Source: Strigops habroptila (taxonomy: Eukaryota; Chordata; Aves; Psittaciformes; Psittacidae). Taken from it: 64,000 nt of DNA. Location of the stretch: NCBI RefSeq assembly GCF_004027225.2, contig NW_022651111.1, forward strand, positions 1 to 64,000, written 5' to 3'. Shown piece by piece: positions 1 through 12,720 of this stretch. Position 1 is the stretch's first letter; the number at the start of each line of letters is the position of its first letter. A program made the translations under genes and the position numbers. The notes beneath the pieces were generated by a model. It was not told where the DNA came from. It saw nothing but the letters and a program-made list of their open reading frames with translations, and searched no databases.

Positions 1-830
1 CCTCCAACCTCCCCATAGACCCCCCCCAGACCCCCATAGACCCCACACCGCCCCTCTAGACCCCCACAGACCCCCTATAGACCCCCCCATAAACCTCCTA
101 GAGACCCACCAGACCCCCATAGACCCCCCCAAACCCCTATAGACCCCCCCAGACTCCCTATAGACCCCCCATAGACCCCTCCAGACTCTCCATAGACCCC
201 CTCCAGACCCCCTATAGACCCCTCCAGCCTCCCCATAGACCCCCCCAGACCCCCTATAGACCCCTCCAGACTCCCCATAGACCCCCCAGACCCCCCCAAA
301 CCCCTGTAGACCCCCCATAGACCCCCTATAGACTCACCCAGACCCCTCCAAGACCCCCCCAATTCCCCTCAGGACCCCCCTAAGCACCTCCAGACCCCCC
401 CATAGACCCCCTCCAGACCCCCATAGACCCCCCCCAAACCCCCATAGACCCCCCCAAACTCCCCTATAGACCCCCATAGACCCCCTCCAGACCCCCATAG
501 ACCCCCCCAAACCCCCATAGACCCCCCCAAACTCCCCTATAGACCCCCACAGACCCCCTCCAGACCCCCATAGACCCCCCCAAACCCCCATAGACCCCCC
601 CAAACTCACCCATAGACCCCCCCAGACCCCCATAGACCCCCCCAAACCCCCATAGACCCCCATAGACCCCCCAAACCCCCCATAGACCCCCCCCAAACTC
701 ACCCATAGACCCCCCCCAGACCCCCACAGACCCCCCCAAACCCCCATAGACCCCCCCCAAACCCCCATAGACCCCCCCCAAACCCCCACAGACCCCCCCC
801 AAACTCACCCATAGACCCCTATAGACCCCC
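1..830. repeat. Minisatellite in DAXX intron 6
   Basis: Degenerate 20-24 bp units of the type CCCCCATAGACCCCCCCAAA. No exon seen. Confidence 0.9.
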
Positions 831-836
831 CCTCAC

Positions 837-3800
837 CTTGCAGGCCTTGGGGTGCCGCTGGCGGGGGCTCCCCTGGGTGCTGCTCACCAGGTCCCCCCCG
901 GGGGAGTCGGCGCGGGTGGAGTCGGGGAGGGGGCTGTTCCGGGGGGGCCGCAGCGCCCCGGCCCCCCCCCCCCCCCCGCCCCCCGCCGCCCCCTCCTCAT
1001 CCTCATCCTCCGAGCCCACGCTGTGCACCTCGATGCAGGGGCTGGGGGGGGGCACAGCGCTGTTACCCCCCCCCCCATTTACCCCCATAGACACCCCCCC
1101 CCCCAGGACCCCCCTAGAGATACCTTCAGACCCCCCCCCCCCAGCACCCCCATAGAACCCCCCATAGACCCCCAAACCCCCCTTAGGATCCTTCAACCCC
1201 CCCCATAGACCCCCTTAGACCCCCCCAGGACCCCCCCCAGCACCCCATAGACCCCCCCAGACCCTCATTAGGACCCTCCAACCCCCCCATAGACCCCCTT
1301 AAACCCTCCCTAACACCCCTCAACCCCCTATAGACCCCCCCATGGACCCCCTATAGACCCCCCTCATAGACCCGCCAGCACCCCCAGCCCCCCATAGACC
1401 CCCTTAGACCCCCCCAGGACCCTCCAAACCCCATCTAGACCCCCCCAGGACCCCCCCCAAGCAGCCTCAGCCCCCCATAGACCCCCCCAGCCCCCCCTGG
1501 AACCCTTGATACCTGCCCATAGACCCCCCAAACCCCCCTTAGGACCCTCCAGCCCCCCCCATAGACCCCCCCAGCACCCCCATAGACCCCATTAGACCCC
1601 CCCAGGACCCTCCAAACCCCATCTAAGACCCCCCCAGGACCCCCCCCCACCATCTCCAGCCCCCCATAGACCCCCTTAGACCCCCCCCAGAACCCCCAAT
1701 ACCTGCCCATAGACCCCCCCCACAGCCCCCATAAACGCCCCCAAACCCCTTCTAAGACCCTCCAACCCCCCCATAGACCCCCCCCATATACCCCGCTATA
1801 GACCCCCCCCATATACCCCGCTATAGACCCCCCCCATATACCCCCCTATAGACCCCCCCCTCATATACCCCCCTATGGACCCCCCCCATATACCCCCCTA
1901 TAGACACCCCCCCCATATACCACCCTATAGACCCCCCCCCATATACCACCCTATAGACCCCCCCCCATATACCCCCCTATAGACCCCCCCCCATATACCC
2001 CCCTATAGACCCCCCCCATATACCCCCCTATAGACCCCCCCCCCATAGCCCCCTCCCTACCTGCCCCCCCCCGGCAGGTCCCTGCGGCTCCGCTTGTGGG
2101 GCACCACGGGGGGGTCCCCCCCATCCTCAGCGCTCCCATTGCAACTGGTGGAGCTGATGGCGGCCCCCCCCCTGCCCCCCCCCCCCCCCCGTTCTCCAGC
2201 GGGAACCCCCTTTTCCCTGGGGGATGCAGGAAAAGGGGGAGGCGGAAAGCGGGGGGGGGGGCACCGAGCCCTTCCCCAATGGTCCGGAATAGGCCGGGGG
2301 GGGGGGGAGGAGGGGGGGGGAGGGAATGAGGGGGGGCGCAGTTGGAGAAGCCCCTTTTGGGGTGGCCTCCGATGCGCCCATGGCGGGGGGGGAGCTCGGG
2401 GGGGTCTCATTGGGTTCCATTGGCAACGTCTCGATCTCCAGCATGAAGAGCTCGGGCTCCTTGGGCTCCTCTGGTGCCTTCAGCTCCATGGGGGGGGCAC
2501 CTTTTTTGGGGGGGGGGGGGACACACACACGGTCAAAGTTGGGGGGGGGGGGGACACCCCGTTATTGTGCCCCACTTATGGGTGCTACTGACCTGGTGCC
2601 GCGGCGCTGGTGGCCTCCTCCTGCTCGGCTGGGCCATGGGTGGCATCAAGGGCTGAGGGTGCCCCCGGAGCCTGCCCATGGGTGACGGGGACCTCGGAGG
2701 TGGCACCTTCAGCCTCCTCCTTGGCTCTGCCATGGGTGACATTGACCTGGGAAGTGGCACCTTCCTCCTCCTCCTCCTCCTCATGCCCATGGGTGCCACC
2801 GAGCGCCAAGGTGGCACCTTCATCCCTCTTGGCTTGGCCATGGGTGATGTTGGCCTTGGAGGTGGCACCTTCATCCCTCTTGGCTTGGCCATGGGTGACG
2901 TTGGCCTTGGAGGTGTCACCTTCTTCTTCCTCGAGCCTTCCATAGGTGACATTGGCCTTGGAGGTGTCACCTTCATCCCTCTTGGCTTGGCCATGGGTGC
3001 CACCGAGCTCCAAGGTGCCACCTTCATCTTCCTCCTTGACTCTCCCATGGGTGACACGAACCCCGGACGTGCCACCTTCATCTTCCTCCTTGACTCTCCC
3101 ATGGGTGACGTTGCCCTTTGAGGTGGCACCTTCCTCCTCCTCCTCCTCCTCCTCGCCCTTCCCATGGGTCACATCCACCTTGGAGGTGCCACCTTCATCC
3201 TCCTCCCTCCGTCCACGGGGGCTCTGGAGCTCCAAGGGGGCAGCTTCATCCTCCTCCTCCTCCTCCTCCTCCTCAGCCTTCCCATGGGAGCCGTCGGAGC
3301 TGTCGCCTTCCTCCTCCTCCTCCTCCTCCTCCTCCTCCTCGTCCGTCTCTTCCTCCGTCTCTTCCTCCTCCTCTTCCTCCCGGGCTTGGCTCCTCCCTGG
3401 GTTCCCCTGTTGGACATTGGGGTTCATATGGGCCCTGTCCCCCCCCCCCATGACCATGTCCCATAGACCCCCCCATAACCATCGCCCAATGGGGTGCCCC
3501 CCCCGACCACATCCCATGGGTGCCCCCCCATAACCACATCCCATAGGCCCCCCATAACCATCTCCCAATGGGGTGCCCCCCCATAACCACTTCCCAGAGA
3601 CCCCCCCATAACCACATCCCATAGACCCCCCCATAACTATCTCCTAATGGGGTTCCCCCCCCATAATCATGTCCTAAGTGTCTCCCCCCCATGACCACAT
3701 CCCATGGGTGCCCCCCCATAACCACTTCCCATAGACCCCCCCATAACCACATCCCATGGGTGCCCCCCCATAACCACATCCCACAGACCCCCCCATAACC

Positions 3801-6800
3801 ATCTCCCAATGGGGTGCCCCCCCCATGACCACGTCCCATGGGTGTCCCCCCATAACCACATCCCATAGACCCCCCCATAACCACCTCCCATGGGTGCCCT
3901 CCCCACCCCCTGGGTGCCCCCCCCGCTCCACGGGTGCCCCCCCGCCACATGGCTGCCCTCCTGCCCCACGGGTGCCCCCCCGCCCCATGATTGCCCCCCC
4001 ATAACCACCTCCCATGGGTGCCCCCCCATAACCACCTCCCATGGGTGCCCCCATGACCCCGCCCCATGGGTGCCCCCCCCGCCCCCTGGGTGCACCCCCG
4101 TGACCCCGCCCCCCGGGTGCCCCCCCTGCCCCATGATTGCCCCCCCATAACCACCTCCCATGGGTGCCCCCCCTGCCCCCCGGGTGCCCCCCCATGACCC
4201 CATCCCCTGGGTGCCCCCTGCCCCATGGCTGCCCCCCCCGCCCCATGGGTGCCCCCCCTGCCCCATGGCTGCCCCCCCATGACCTCGTCCCCCGGGTGCC
4301 CCCCCGCCCCATGGGTGCCCCCCCATGACCCTGCCCCATGGCTGCCTCCCCCTCCCCCCGGGTACTCCCTCTCCCCCATGGGTGCCCCCCTGGATGCCCC
4401 CCCACCCCCTGGGTGCCCCCCCATAACCACCTCCCATGGGTGCCACCCCTGCCCCCCGGGTGCCCCCCCATGACCCCGCCCCATGGCTGCCCCCCTGTGA
4501 CCCCGCCCCCCGGGTACCCCCCTACCCCCGGGTGCCCCCCCATGACCCCCCCCCCCCGGGTGCTCCCCCCGCCCCCCGGGTGCCCCCCCATGACCTCCCC
4601 CCCCCGAGTGCCCCCCTCCCCCCCCCCCGGCTGCCCCCCGGGTGCTCCCCCCACCGGGTGCCCCCCGTGACCCCGCCCCCCGTGACCCCGCCCCCCGGTG
4701 CCCCCCCCCGCCCCCCGGCTCACCCTGCGCCGCCGCCGGCCGCGCTCCTCCTCCTCGCTCTCGTCCTGCAGCTGCGCGAAGTGGGCGATGACCCGGTCGA
4801 GGCGCGTGAGCGCCACCGTGCGGTTCCTGCGCAGCCGCTTCGCCAGCTCCGGGTCCCCCAGCGCCGGGTCCGTGCCTGACCGGGGGGGGGGGGGGGGGGG
4901 GCACACACACACACAGGGGGGTTACACGGGGGGGATGGGCACCCAAAGAGCTCCAGCACCTTCTGTGAGCTCCAGCACCCCCTTGGGATCTCCATCATCC
5001 TCCATGAGCTCCATCATCCCCTATGAGCTCCATCACCTTCCATGAGCTCCATCACCCCCTATGGGCTTCATCGTCCTTCCATAAGGTCCATCATCTTCTA
5101 TGGGCTCCATCACACCCTTGTAATCTCCATCACCCTTCCACCATCTCCACTGGCCTCTTGGGATCCCTTCCATGAGCTCCATCATCCCCTTGAGCTCCAT
5201 CATCTTCCATGAGCTCCATCACCCCCTTGTGATCTCCATCATCCTCCATGAGCTCCACCAGCCTCTATGATCTCCATCACCTTCCATGAGCCCCATCACC
5301 CCCTATGGGCTTCATCATCCTTCCATAAGGTCCATCATCTTCTATGGGCTCCATCACCCCCTTGTGATCTCCATCACCCTTCCACCATCTCCATTGGCCT
5401 CTTGGGATCCCTTCCATGAGCTCCATCATCCCCTTGAGCTCCATCATCCTTCTATGAGCCCCATCACCCTCCATGAGCTTCATCACCCCCTATGAGCCCC
5501 ATCACCCTCCATGAGCTCCACTGTCCTCTATGATCCCCATCATCCTTCCATGAGCCCCATCACCCTCCATGAGCCCCATCACCCTCCATGAGCTCCACCA
5601 CCTTCTATGAGCCCCATCACCCTCTTGTGATCTCCATCACCCTTCCACCATCTCCACTGGCCTCTTGGGATCCCTTCCATGAGCTCCATCATCCCCTTGA
5701 GCTCCATCACCCTCCATGAGCTCCACTGTCCTCTATGAGCCCCATCATCCTTCTATGAGCTCCATCACCTTCCATGAGCTCCATCACCCCCTTGGGATCT
5801 CCATCATCCTCCATGAGCTCCACCAGCCTCTATGAGCTCCATCACCCTTCCATGAGCTCCATCACACCCTATGAGCTCCATCAGCCCCTATGAGCTCCAT
5901 CACCCTCCTATTGAGCTCCATCACCTTCTATGAGCTCCATCACCCCCTATGGGCTTCATCATCCTTCCATAAGGTCCATCATCTTCTATGGGCTCCATCG
6001 CCCCCTTGTGATCTCCATCATCCTTCCAGAAGATCCATCACCTTCTATGAGCTCCATCACCCTCTACGAGCTCCATCACCCTCCTATTGAGATCCATCAG
6101 CCCCTATGAGCTCCATCACCCTCTACGAGCTCCATCATCCTCCATGAGCTCCATCACCCCCCATGAGCTCCATCATCCTTCTATGAACTCCACCACCCTC
6201 CATGAGCATCATCATTCTCTATGAGCTCCATCACCTTCTATGAGCTCCATCACTCTCCATGAGCCCCATCACCCCCTTGGGATCTCCATCATCCTCTATG
6301 AGCTCCACCAGCCTCTATGAGCTCCATCACCCCCTTGTGATCTCCATCATCCTTCCACCATCTCCATTGGCCTCTTGTGATCTCTTCCATGAGCTCCATC
6401 ATCCCCTCGAGCTCCATCACCCCCTTGTGACCTCCATCACCCTCCATGAGCCCCATCGCCCTCTATGACCTCCATCACCCCCTTGTGATTTCCATCACCC
6501 CCTTGTGAGCTCCATCACCCTCTATGAGCCCCATCACCCCCTTGTGATCTCCATCATCCTTTCATGAGCCCCATCACCCTCCAGGAGCTCCATCATCCTT
6601 CTATTGAGCTCCATCACCTTCTATGAGCTCCACCATCCTCCATAAGCCCCATTACCCTCTATGAACTTCATCACCCCCTTGTGATCTCCATCATCCTTCC
6701 ATAAGCTCCATCACCCTCCATGATCCCCATCACCCCCCTATGAGCTCCATCACCCCCTATGAGCTCCATCACCTTCTATGAGCTCCACCACCCTCCATGA

Positions 6801-9800
6801 GCATCATTAGTCTCTATGAGCTCCACCACCCTCCATGAACCCCATCACCCTTCTATGAGCTCCATCACTCCCCTGTGATCTCCATCACCCTCCATGAGCT
6901 CCATCACCCTCTATGAGCCCCATCACCCCCTTGTGATCTCCACCACCTCTCCACGAGCTCCATCACCCTCCATGAGCCCCATCACCCTTCCATAAGCTCC
7001 ATCACCCTTCTATGAGCTCCATCACTCCCCTGTGATGTCCATCACCCTCCATGAGCTGCATCACCCTCTATGAGCCCCATCACCCCCTTGTGATCTCCAC
7101 CACCTCTCCACGAGCTCCATCACCCTCCATGAGCTCCATCACCCTCCCCCACCCCCCCCGTCCCCCCCTCACCAGGCCGATACTGATCCGTGAGGTGACT
7201 CCCGAAGTTGTAGACCAGGTCGAGGTGCCTCCTCTCCTGCAGACGGTTGCCCACCTCCCGGAAGGCATCTTGAGCCATGTTCTCCATGTGCTTCCGAGCC
7301 AACCCCAACCCGTGGCGCCCGTTGGCTTTTTGGATGACCTTGAGGATGTCGCTGTAGTCGGGGAACACCTCGGGGCGGTTGATGAAGCGCTCGATGCGCC
7401 GGTTCACCTCGGGGTAACGGGTACCGCGATAGGGGATGCGTTGCTCCAACACCCGTCCCGTCAAACTGCTGCAACGCTTCAGCTCGCACAACCGCTGGAA
7501 GATCCTCATCATCCTCCTCTTGAGGCGGCTTTCCTGGAGATAAGCCGAGTCCTCGCTGTCCAGCTCGGCCAAATCCAGCTCCCGCTCCTGCAGGCGCCGG
7601 ATCTCCCCCGTGTACACCCGTAGCAGGTTCTCCAAGTAGCGAATCTGCCGCTTGGAACCGGTGGGAGATGAAGACGACGTTGTTGAGGAGGTGGCTTCTG
7701 GATGAGGTTCCGGAGGAGGTTCCGGAGGAGGGTGAGGATGGGTGCTGGGTGCTGAGGCCAAGGGTAACTTGCGGCGCAGGGTGTGAGCTTTGAGGGTGGT
7801 GCAGAGCTCGTTGATGTAGACGTAGACCTTGTTGCGGCGCAGGCGCACGCGGCTCAAGCAGCGGCTCAGCACGTTGTGGAGCTCCGCCGAGGCCAAGAAG
7901 CTGGATGTGGCCTTTTGGTGGCGGCTGCAAAGGAAGGGGATGACCTCCGGGTGGTCCTCGGTCAGGTGGGTGCAGAGCTCCAGGAACTGGAAATGGGGTG
8001 AGAAGGGTGAGGGGAGAATAAAGGGGGAGACCCCAAAGAGGACGCAGAAGGGGTGGAGGCCACAAGGAGGATGTAAAAGGGGGTGAATGGGGAGATGGAG
8101 GCACCAAGGAGGACACGGAAGGGATGGAGAAGAGATGGAGACACCAAGGAGGATGTAAGAGGTGATGAATGGGGAGATGGAGACACCAAAGAAGACATAA
8201 GAGGGGATGGAGACCCCAAAAAGGACATAAAGGAGATGGAGAAGGGATGGAGACCCCAAAGTTGACATAGAGGGGATGGAGAAGGAGGATGTAAGAGGTG
8301 ATGAATGGGGAGATGGAGACACCAAGGAGGACACGGAAGGGATGGAGAAGAGATGGAGACACCAAGGAGGACACAGAAGGGATGGAGACCCCAAGGAGGA
8401 CATAAGAGGGGATGGAGAAGAGGTGGAGACCACAAGGAGGACATAGAGAGGATGGAGACCCCAAGGAGGATGTAAGAGGGGATGAATGGGGAGATGGAGA
8501 CACCAAGGAGGACACAGAGGGGATGGAGACCTCAAAGAGGACACAGAGGGGATGGAGACCTCAAAGAGGACACAGAGGGGATGGAGACCCCAAGGAGAAC
8601 ATAGAGGAGATGGAGACCTCAAGGAGAACATAGAGCAGATGGAGACCCCAAGGAGAACATAGAGCAGATGGAGACCCCAAGGAGGACATAGACGGGATGG
8701 AGACCCCAAGGAGGACACAGAGGGGATGGAGACCTCAAAGAGGACACAGAGGGGATGGAGACCCCAAGGAGGACATAGACGGGATGGAGACCTCAAAGAG
8801 GACACAGAGGGGATGGAGACCCCAAGGAGAACATAGAGGAGATGGAGACCCCAAGGAGGACACAGAGGAGATGGAGACCTCAAGGAGGACATAGAGGAGA
8901 TGGAGACCCCAAGGAGAACATAGAGGAGATGGAGACCCCAAGGAGGACACAAGAGGTGGCGCAGGGGCCCAGGGAGAAGCCGGGACGAGGTGACAGGGAC
9001 GTGGCAAAGGGGAGATGGAGGCTCCGGCTCTGGTGACGCCCCAAGAGCTGACACCCCAAGAGATGAAACCCAAGAGGTGACACCCCAAAAGGTGCCACCA
9101 AAGGGAGGTGACACCCCAAAGACATGACACACAAGAGATGACACCCCAAGGAGGTGACACCCCAAGGAGGTGACACCAAAGAAGGTGTCACCAAAAGGAG
9201 GTGACACCCAAGAGATGACACCCAAAGAGGTGACACCCCAAAAGGTGCCACCAAGGGAGATGACACCCCGAAGAGCTGCCACCAAAGGGAGGTGACACCC
9301 CAAGAGATGACACCCCAAGAGATGACACCCCAAAAGGTGCCACCAAGGAGATGACACCCCAAGAGATGACACCCAAGAGGTGACACCAAAGAAGGTGCCA
9401 CCAAAAGGAGGTGACACCCAAGAGATGACACCCAAGAGGTGACACCCCAAAAGGTGCCACCAAGGAGATGACACCCAAAGAGGTGACACCCCAAAATGTG
9501 CCACCAAAGGAGATGACACCCCAAGAGGTGCCACCCCAAGAGATGACACCCAAAGAGGTGACACCCCAAAAGGTGCCCCCCAAGAGGTGCCCCCCAAGAG
9601 ATGACACCCAAAAGGTGCCCCCCAAAAGGTGTCACCCCAAAAGGTGCCCCCCAAAGAAGTGCCCCCCCCGCCCCCCCCTCACCTCTCCGAAGAGCCGCTC
9701 ATTCTCTGCCCTGTGCCCCCCCCCTTTGCCCCCCCCCCCGCTCTGGGGGGGGCCCGGGGGGGCGCTGGGGGGTTCCCCATTGCTGGGGGGGGTCCCCGAG

Positions 9801-9868
9801 GGCCCGGGGGGGGGCCCCTCGTCCTCGTCGTCCAACACGATGACGCTGCCGGGGGGGGCGGCCGCCAT
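837..9868 (-). CDS. DAXX: DAXX, death domain-associated protein (H3.3 chaperone), 3' incomplete
   Basis: Nuclear H3.3-H4 chaperone that works with ATRX and binds SUMO. Coding exons (minus strand): 9868-9683, 7986-7173, 4875-4724, 3406-2593, 2500-2061 and 1059-837, all with GT/AG ends. The start gives MAAAPPGSVIVLDDEDEG, matching the N-terminal SUMO-interacting motif. Residues ~63-135 (FLELCTHL...VYVYINELCTTLKAH) are the ATRX-binding helical bundle. Residues ~165-384, including IPYRGTRYPEVNRRIERF and RRHLDLVYNFGSHLTD, are the histone-binding domain. Residues ~385-655 are an acidic region with Glu runs and a 17-residue tandem repeat. Exon 5 carries LFMLEIETLP and SSTSCNG in different frames (apparent one-base shift). 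Exon 6 has DSTRADSPGGDLVSS. The last exon with the C-terminal SUMO motif is not in the window. Family is certain; the boundary at 3406 is less so because its pyrimidine tract is poor. Confidence 0.93.
1075..2045. repeat. Minisatellites in DAXX intron 5
   Basis: Units related to CCCCATAGACCCCC at first; from about 1,780 a cleaner 24-bp array built on ATATACCCCCCTATAGACCC. Confidence 0.9.
2670..3200 (-). repeat. DAXX: Coding VNTR in DAXX exon 4
   Basis: About ten in-frame copies of a 51-bp unit encoding 17 residues of the type T-S-K-A-N-V-T-H-G-Q-A-K-R-D-E-G-A, with THG and DEG most constant and some copies expanded by Glu runs. Confidence 0.85.
3420..4690. repeat. Minisatellite in DAXX intron 3
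   Basis: Units of 24-27 bp containing CCATAACCACATCCCATGGG, later drifting to CCCCATGGGTGCCCCC. The minus-strand transcript is G-rich across the intron. Confidence 0.9.
4925..7150. repeat. Minisatellite in DAXX intron 2 with higher-order repeat
   Basis: Units of ~19-20 bp of type CTCCATCACCCTCCATGAG. A longer block (CACCATCTCCACTGGCCTCT and flanks) recurs near 5,140, 5,390, 5,650 and 6,360. Confidence 0.9.
7995..9040. repeat. Minisatellite in DAXX intron 1 (right part of the intron read 5' to 3' on minus)
   Basis: Units of 27-30 bp built on GATGGAGACCCCAAGGAGGA. Confidence 0.9.
9045..9660. repeat. Second minisatellite in DAXX intron 1
   Basis: Units of 15-25 bp built on GATGACACCCCAAGAGGTGA and AAAAGGTGCCACCAAGG; distinct from the neighbouring array. 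Confidence 0.9.
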
Positions 9869-9954
9869 GGGGGGGGGCAACGGGGGCGCCCCAGGACACG
9901 GGCACCCCCCCCCGGAGCCGCGCGGGGGAGCCTGGGGGGGGGAAGGGGGGGTCA

Positions 9955-11450
9955 GGACCCCAAAATAGCCCCATTGAGCCCCGAAACAGCCCCATTGAAC
10001 CCCGAAACAGCCCCATTGAACCCCGAAATACCCCCCCGGCCCCAAAATAGTCCCATTGAGCCCCAAAACAGCCCCATTGAACCCCAAAATGCCCCCCCGG
10101 ACCCCAAAATAGCCCCATTGAACCCCGAAACAGCCCCATTGAGCCCCGAAATAGCCCCATTGAACACCAAAACAGCCCCATTGAACCCCAAAATGCCCCC
10201 CCGGACCCCAAAATAGCCCCATTGAACCCCAAAACAGCCCCATTGTGCCCCAAAATAGCCCCATTGAACCCCAAACCAGCCCCATTGAGCCCCAAAACAG
10301 CCCCATTGAGCCCCAAAACAGCCCCGTTGAACCCCAAAATGCCCCCCCGGACCCCAAAATAGCCCCATTGTGCCCCAAAATCATCCCCCTGCACCCCAAA
10401 ATAGCCCCACTGAACCCCAAAATAGCCCCATTGTGCCCCAAAATGCCCCCCCAGACCCCAAAATAGGCCCATTGAACCCCAAAATAGTCCCATTGAGCCC
10501 CAAATAGCCCCATTGAGCCCAAAAATACCCCCCCCAGACCCCAAAATACCCCCCCTGCACCCCAAAATATCCCCTTGGACCCCAAAATGGCCCATTGAAC
10601 CCTGAAATACCCCCCCTGTACCCCAAAATAGCCCCATTGTGCCCCAAAATAGCCCCCAGACCCCAAAATAGCCCCATTGAACCCCAAAATAGCCCCATTG
10701 AACCCCAAAATCACCCCCCTGGACCCCAAAATAGCCCCCTTGAACCCCAAATTGCCCCATTGAACCCCAAAATGCCCCCCCAGACCCCAAAATAGCCCCA
10801 TTGAACCCAAAAATAGCCCCCTGGACCCCAAAATAGCCCCATTGAACCCCAAAATAGCCCCATTGCACCCCAAAATGCCCCCCCGGACCCCAAAACAGCC
10901 CCATTGAGCCCCAAAATACCCCCCCAGACCCCAAAATAGCCCCATTGAACCCCAAAATAGCCCCATTGAGCCCCGAAATAGCCCCGTTGTGCCCCAAAAT
11001 AGTCCCATTGAGCCCCAAAATGCCCCCCCGGACCCTAAAATAAGCCCATTGAACCCCAAAATAGCCCCCCCGGACCCAAAATAGTCCCATTGAACCCCAA
11101 AATAGCCCCCCCGGACCCAAAATAGTCCCATTGTACCCCAAAATGCCCCCCCGGACCCCAAAATAGGCCCACTGTACCCCAAAATACCCCCCGGACCCCA
11201 AAATAGGCCCATTGAACCCCAAAATAGCCCCCCCGACCCCAAAATAGCCCCATTGAACCCCAAAATGCCCCCCTGGACCCCAAAATAGCCCCACTGAACC
11301 CCAAAATAGCCCCATTGCGCCCCAAAATACCCCCCAGATCCCAAAATAGCCCCATTGAACCCCGAAATACCCCCCCTGGACCCCAAAACAGCCCCATTGT
11401 GCCCCAAGATAGCCCCCCTGCACCCCAAAAGAGCCCCCCGGACCCCAAAA
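9955..11450. repeat. 21-bp minisatellite in DAXX 5' intron
   Basis: About 65 degenerate copies of a 21-bp unit starting CCCCAAAATAGCCCCATTGA, with occasional CCCCCCCGGACC replacements. Confidence 0.92.
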
Positions 11451-11454
11451 CTCC

Positions 11455-11960
11455 CTGTGCACCCCATAATCTGACACCCCAAACCCATCCTGAACCCCCA
11501 AATACCCCCCATTGCACCCCAGTATTGGCCCTGCACCCCAAAACCTGCACCCCAATACCCACCAGCACCCCAAAATAACCCATTATAATGGTCTCTGCAC
11601 CCCAAAACCCCACCTGAACCCCATTATCCACACCCCAAACCCATCCTGAACCCCCAAACTCCCCAATTGCACCCCAATATTGCCTCTGCACCCCAAAACC
11701 TGCACCCCAACACCCCAAGCCCCTCATTATATTGGGCTCTACACCCCAAAACCCACCCGAACCCCATTATTTGCACCCCAAAACTAACGTGTAACCCCCA
11801 AACACCTCCATTACACCCCAATATTGCCTCTGCACCCCAAAACCTACACCCCAGCACCCCAAAAACCCCCATTACAATGGGCTCTGCACCCCAAACCCCA
11901 CTGAACCCCAATATCCACCCCCCAAACCCATCCTGAACCCCCAAACCCCCCCATCGCCCC
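11455..11960. repeat. ~145-bp tandem repeat, left (inverted) copy
   Basis: The marker CACCCCA(A/G)TATTG recurs near 11,511, 11,666 and 11,810. Internal elements include TGCACCCCAAAACCTGCACC and AACTAACGTGTAA. The same family runs in opposite orientation at 14,050-14,560. Confidence 0.85.
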
Positions 11961-12267
11961 CCAAACCGCCCCCCCCATCACCAGCACCCAAACCCCTCCT
12001 TCCCCTTTGCTCTGCACCCCAACACCCCCCATTTACCAGCCCCACCCCCCCTCCCCGCACCCCCAAACCCTCCCCCCCCGGCCCCGGGGCCTATCCCGGG
12101 CCTGTCCCCCCCCCCGATCCCTCCGTGTCCCCGCCCCATTCCCGGTGCCCCCCCGCCCCATTCCCAATGTCTCCCCCTATTCCCGGTGGCCCCCCCCCCC
12201 CCGTTACCGGTCGCCCCCCCGGCCCCGCCCCCTCCCGCCGGTGGCCCCGCCCCCTCCCGCCGCTCAC

Positions 12268-12360
12268 CTCGGTCCCGTTCCGGCGCCGCCGCACCGACCG
12301 GCCGCCGCCGCCGCCGACTGCGCAAGACCGGAAGTTACTTCCGTCGGAGATTGTGGGCGC
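12268..12360 (-). other. DAXX: DAXX 5' UTR exon 1 (non-coding)
   Basis: A consensus minus-strand donor (GACCGAG|GTGAGCGG, exon end 12268) lies in the CpG island. The next minus-strand acceptor, after a C-rich tract, is at 9932-9934, so exon 2 starts at 9931 with 63 bases of 5' UTR before the ATG at 9868. The upstream edge is set only by the ETS sites near 12,326-12,345; the true start site is not visible. Confidence 0.6.
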
Positions 12361-12500
12361 CGCCATGACACCGTACAACCGGCGTGGGCAGCCAATCAGA
12401 GCGCGGCGTTTCATCCGGGGATTCCAGCCGCCGTCAGACAACGGGAGTACGGGAGACGGCGGGGAGAAGGGCGCCGCCATTTTAGTCTCACCCCCCCCCA
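12300..12500. promoter_or_regulatory. CpG-island promoter of DAXX, module 1
   Basis: TATA-less promoter with GACCGGAAGT (12326-12335) and an opposed ACTTCCG, both ETS/GABP-like; a GCCGCCATG (12360-12366); CCGTACAACC (12371-12380); CCAATCAG (12392-12399, NF-Y); and GCCGCCATTTT (12473-12483, YY1-like). These are typical housekeeping promoter motifs. It lies at the 5' end of DAXX and may fire in both directions. A similar module lies at 13.7 kb. Confidence 0.65.
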
Positions 12501-12655
12501 ACGCCACCACCCGGTCCTCAGCACCGCGGCGAGCACCGGGAACCGGAGCCGGGACCGGGGATGGGGCCTGGGCCCGGTCCGGCAGCGCCGGCCCCGCCGC
12601 TGAGGGCTGAGTGGCCGGACAAGCGGGTACCGCGCAGGCGCGGAGGCGGGCGGTT

Positions 12656-12720
12656 AAAATGGCGGCGGCCTGTAGCGCTACGGTGGCCGAGAGGGGGCGG
12701 CGACGGGCGCCCCCTGCTGG
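12656..12720. promoter_or_regulatory. YY1-like site and CTCF-like motif
   Basis: AAAATGGCGGC (12656-12666) is a YY1-type site inverted relative to the one at 12473. GCGCCCCCTGCTGG (12707-12720) matches the reverse complement of the CTCF core with one mismatch. It stands in unique sequence at the edge of the CpG island, before the AT-rich array. Confidence 0.5.

Noticed and set aside
3421-3445. Alternative DAXX exon 4 acceptor (GGGGACAG|GGCC)
   Set aside because: It gives the wrong phase for exon 3; CAACAG|GGGAAC at 3,406 keeps phase 0.
9632-11605. Very long minus-strand open frames rich in Gly, Phe and Trp
   Set aside because: They are read-through of the 21-bp array; only the last ~60 residues (DAXX exon 2 coding part) are real.
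12365-12610. Small frame MTPYNRRGQPIRAR, with MLPYNPQPIS in the second module
   Set aside because: The similarity lies in promoter motifs (CCGTACAACC, CCAATCAG) and the frames diverge at once; better explained as regulatory sequence.
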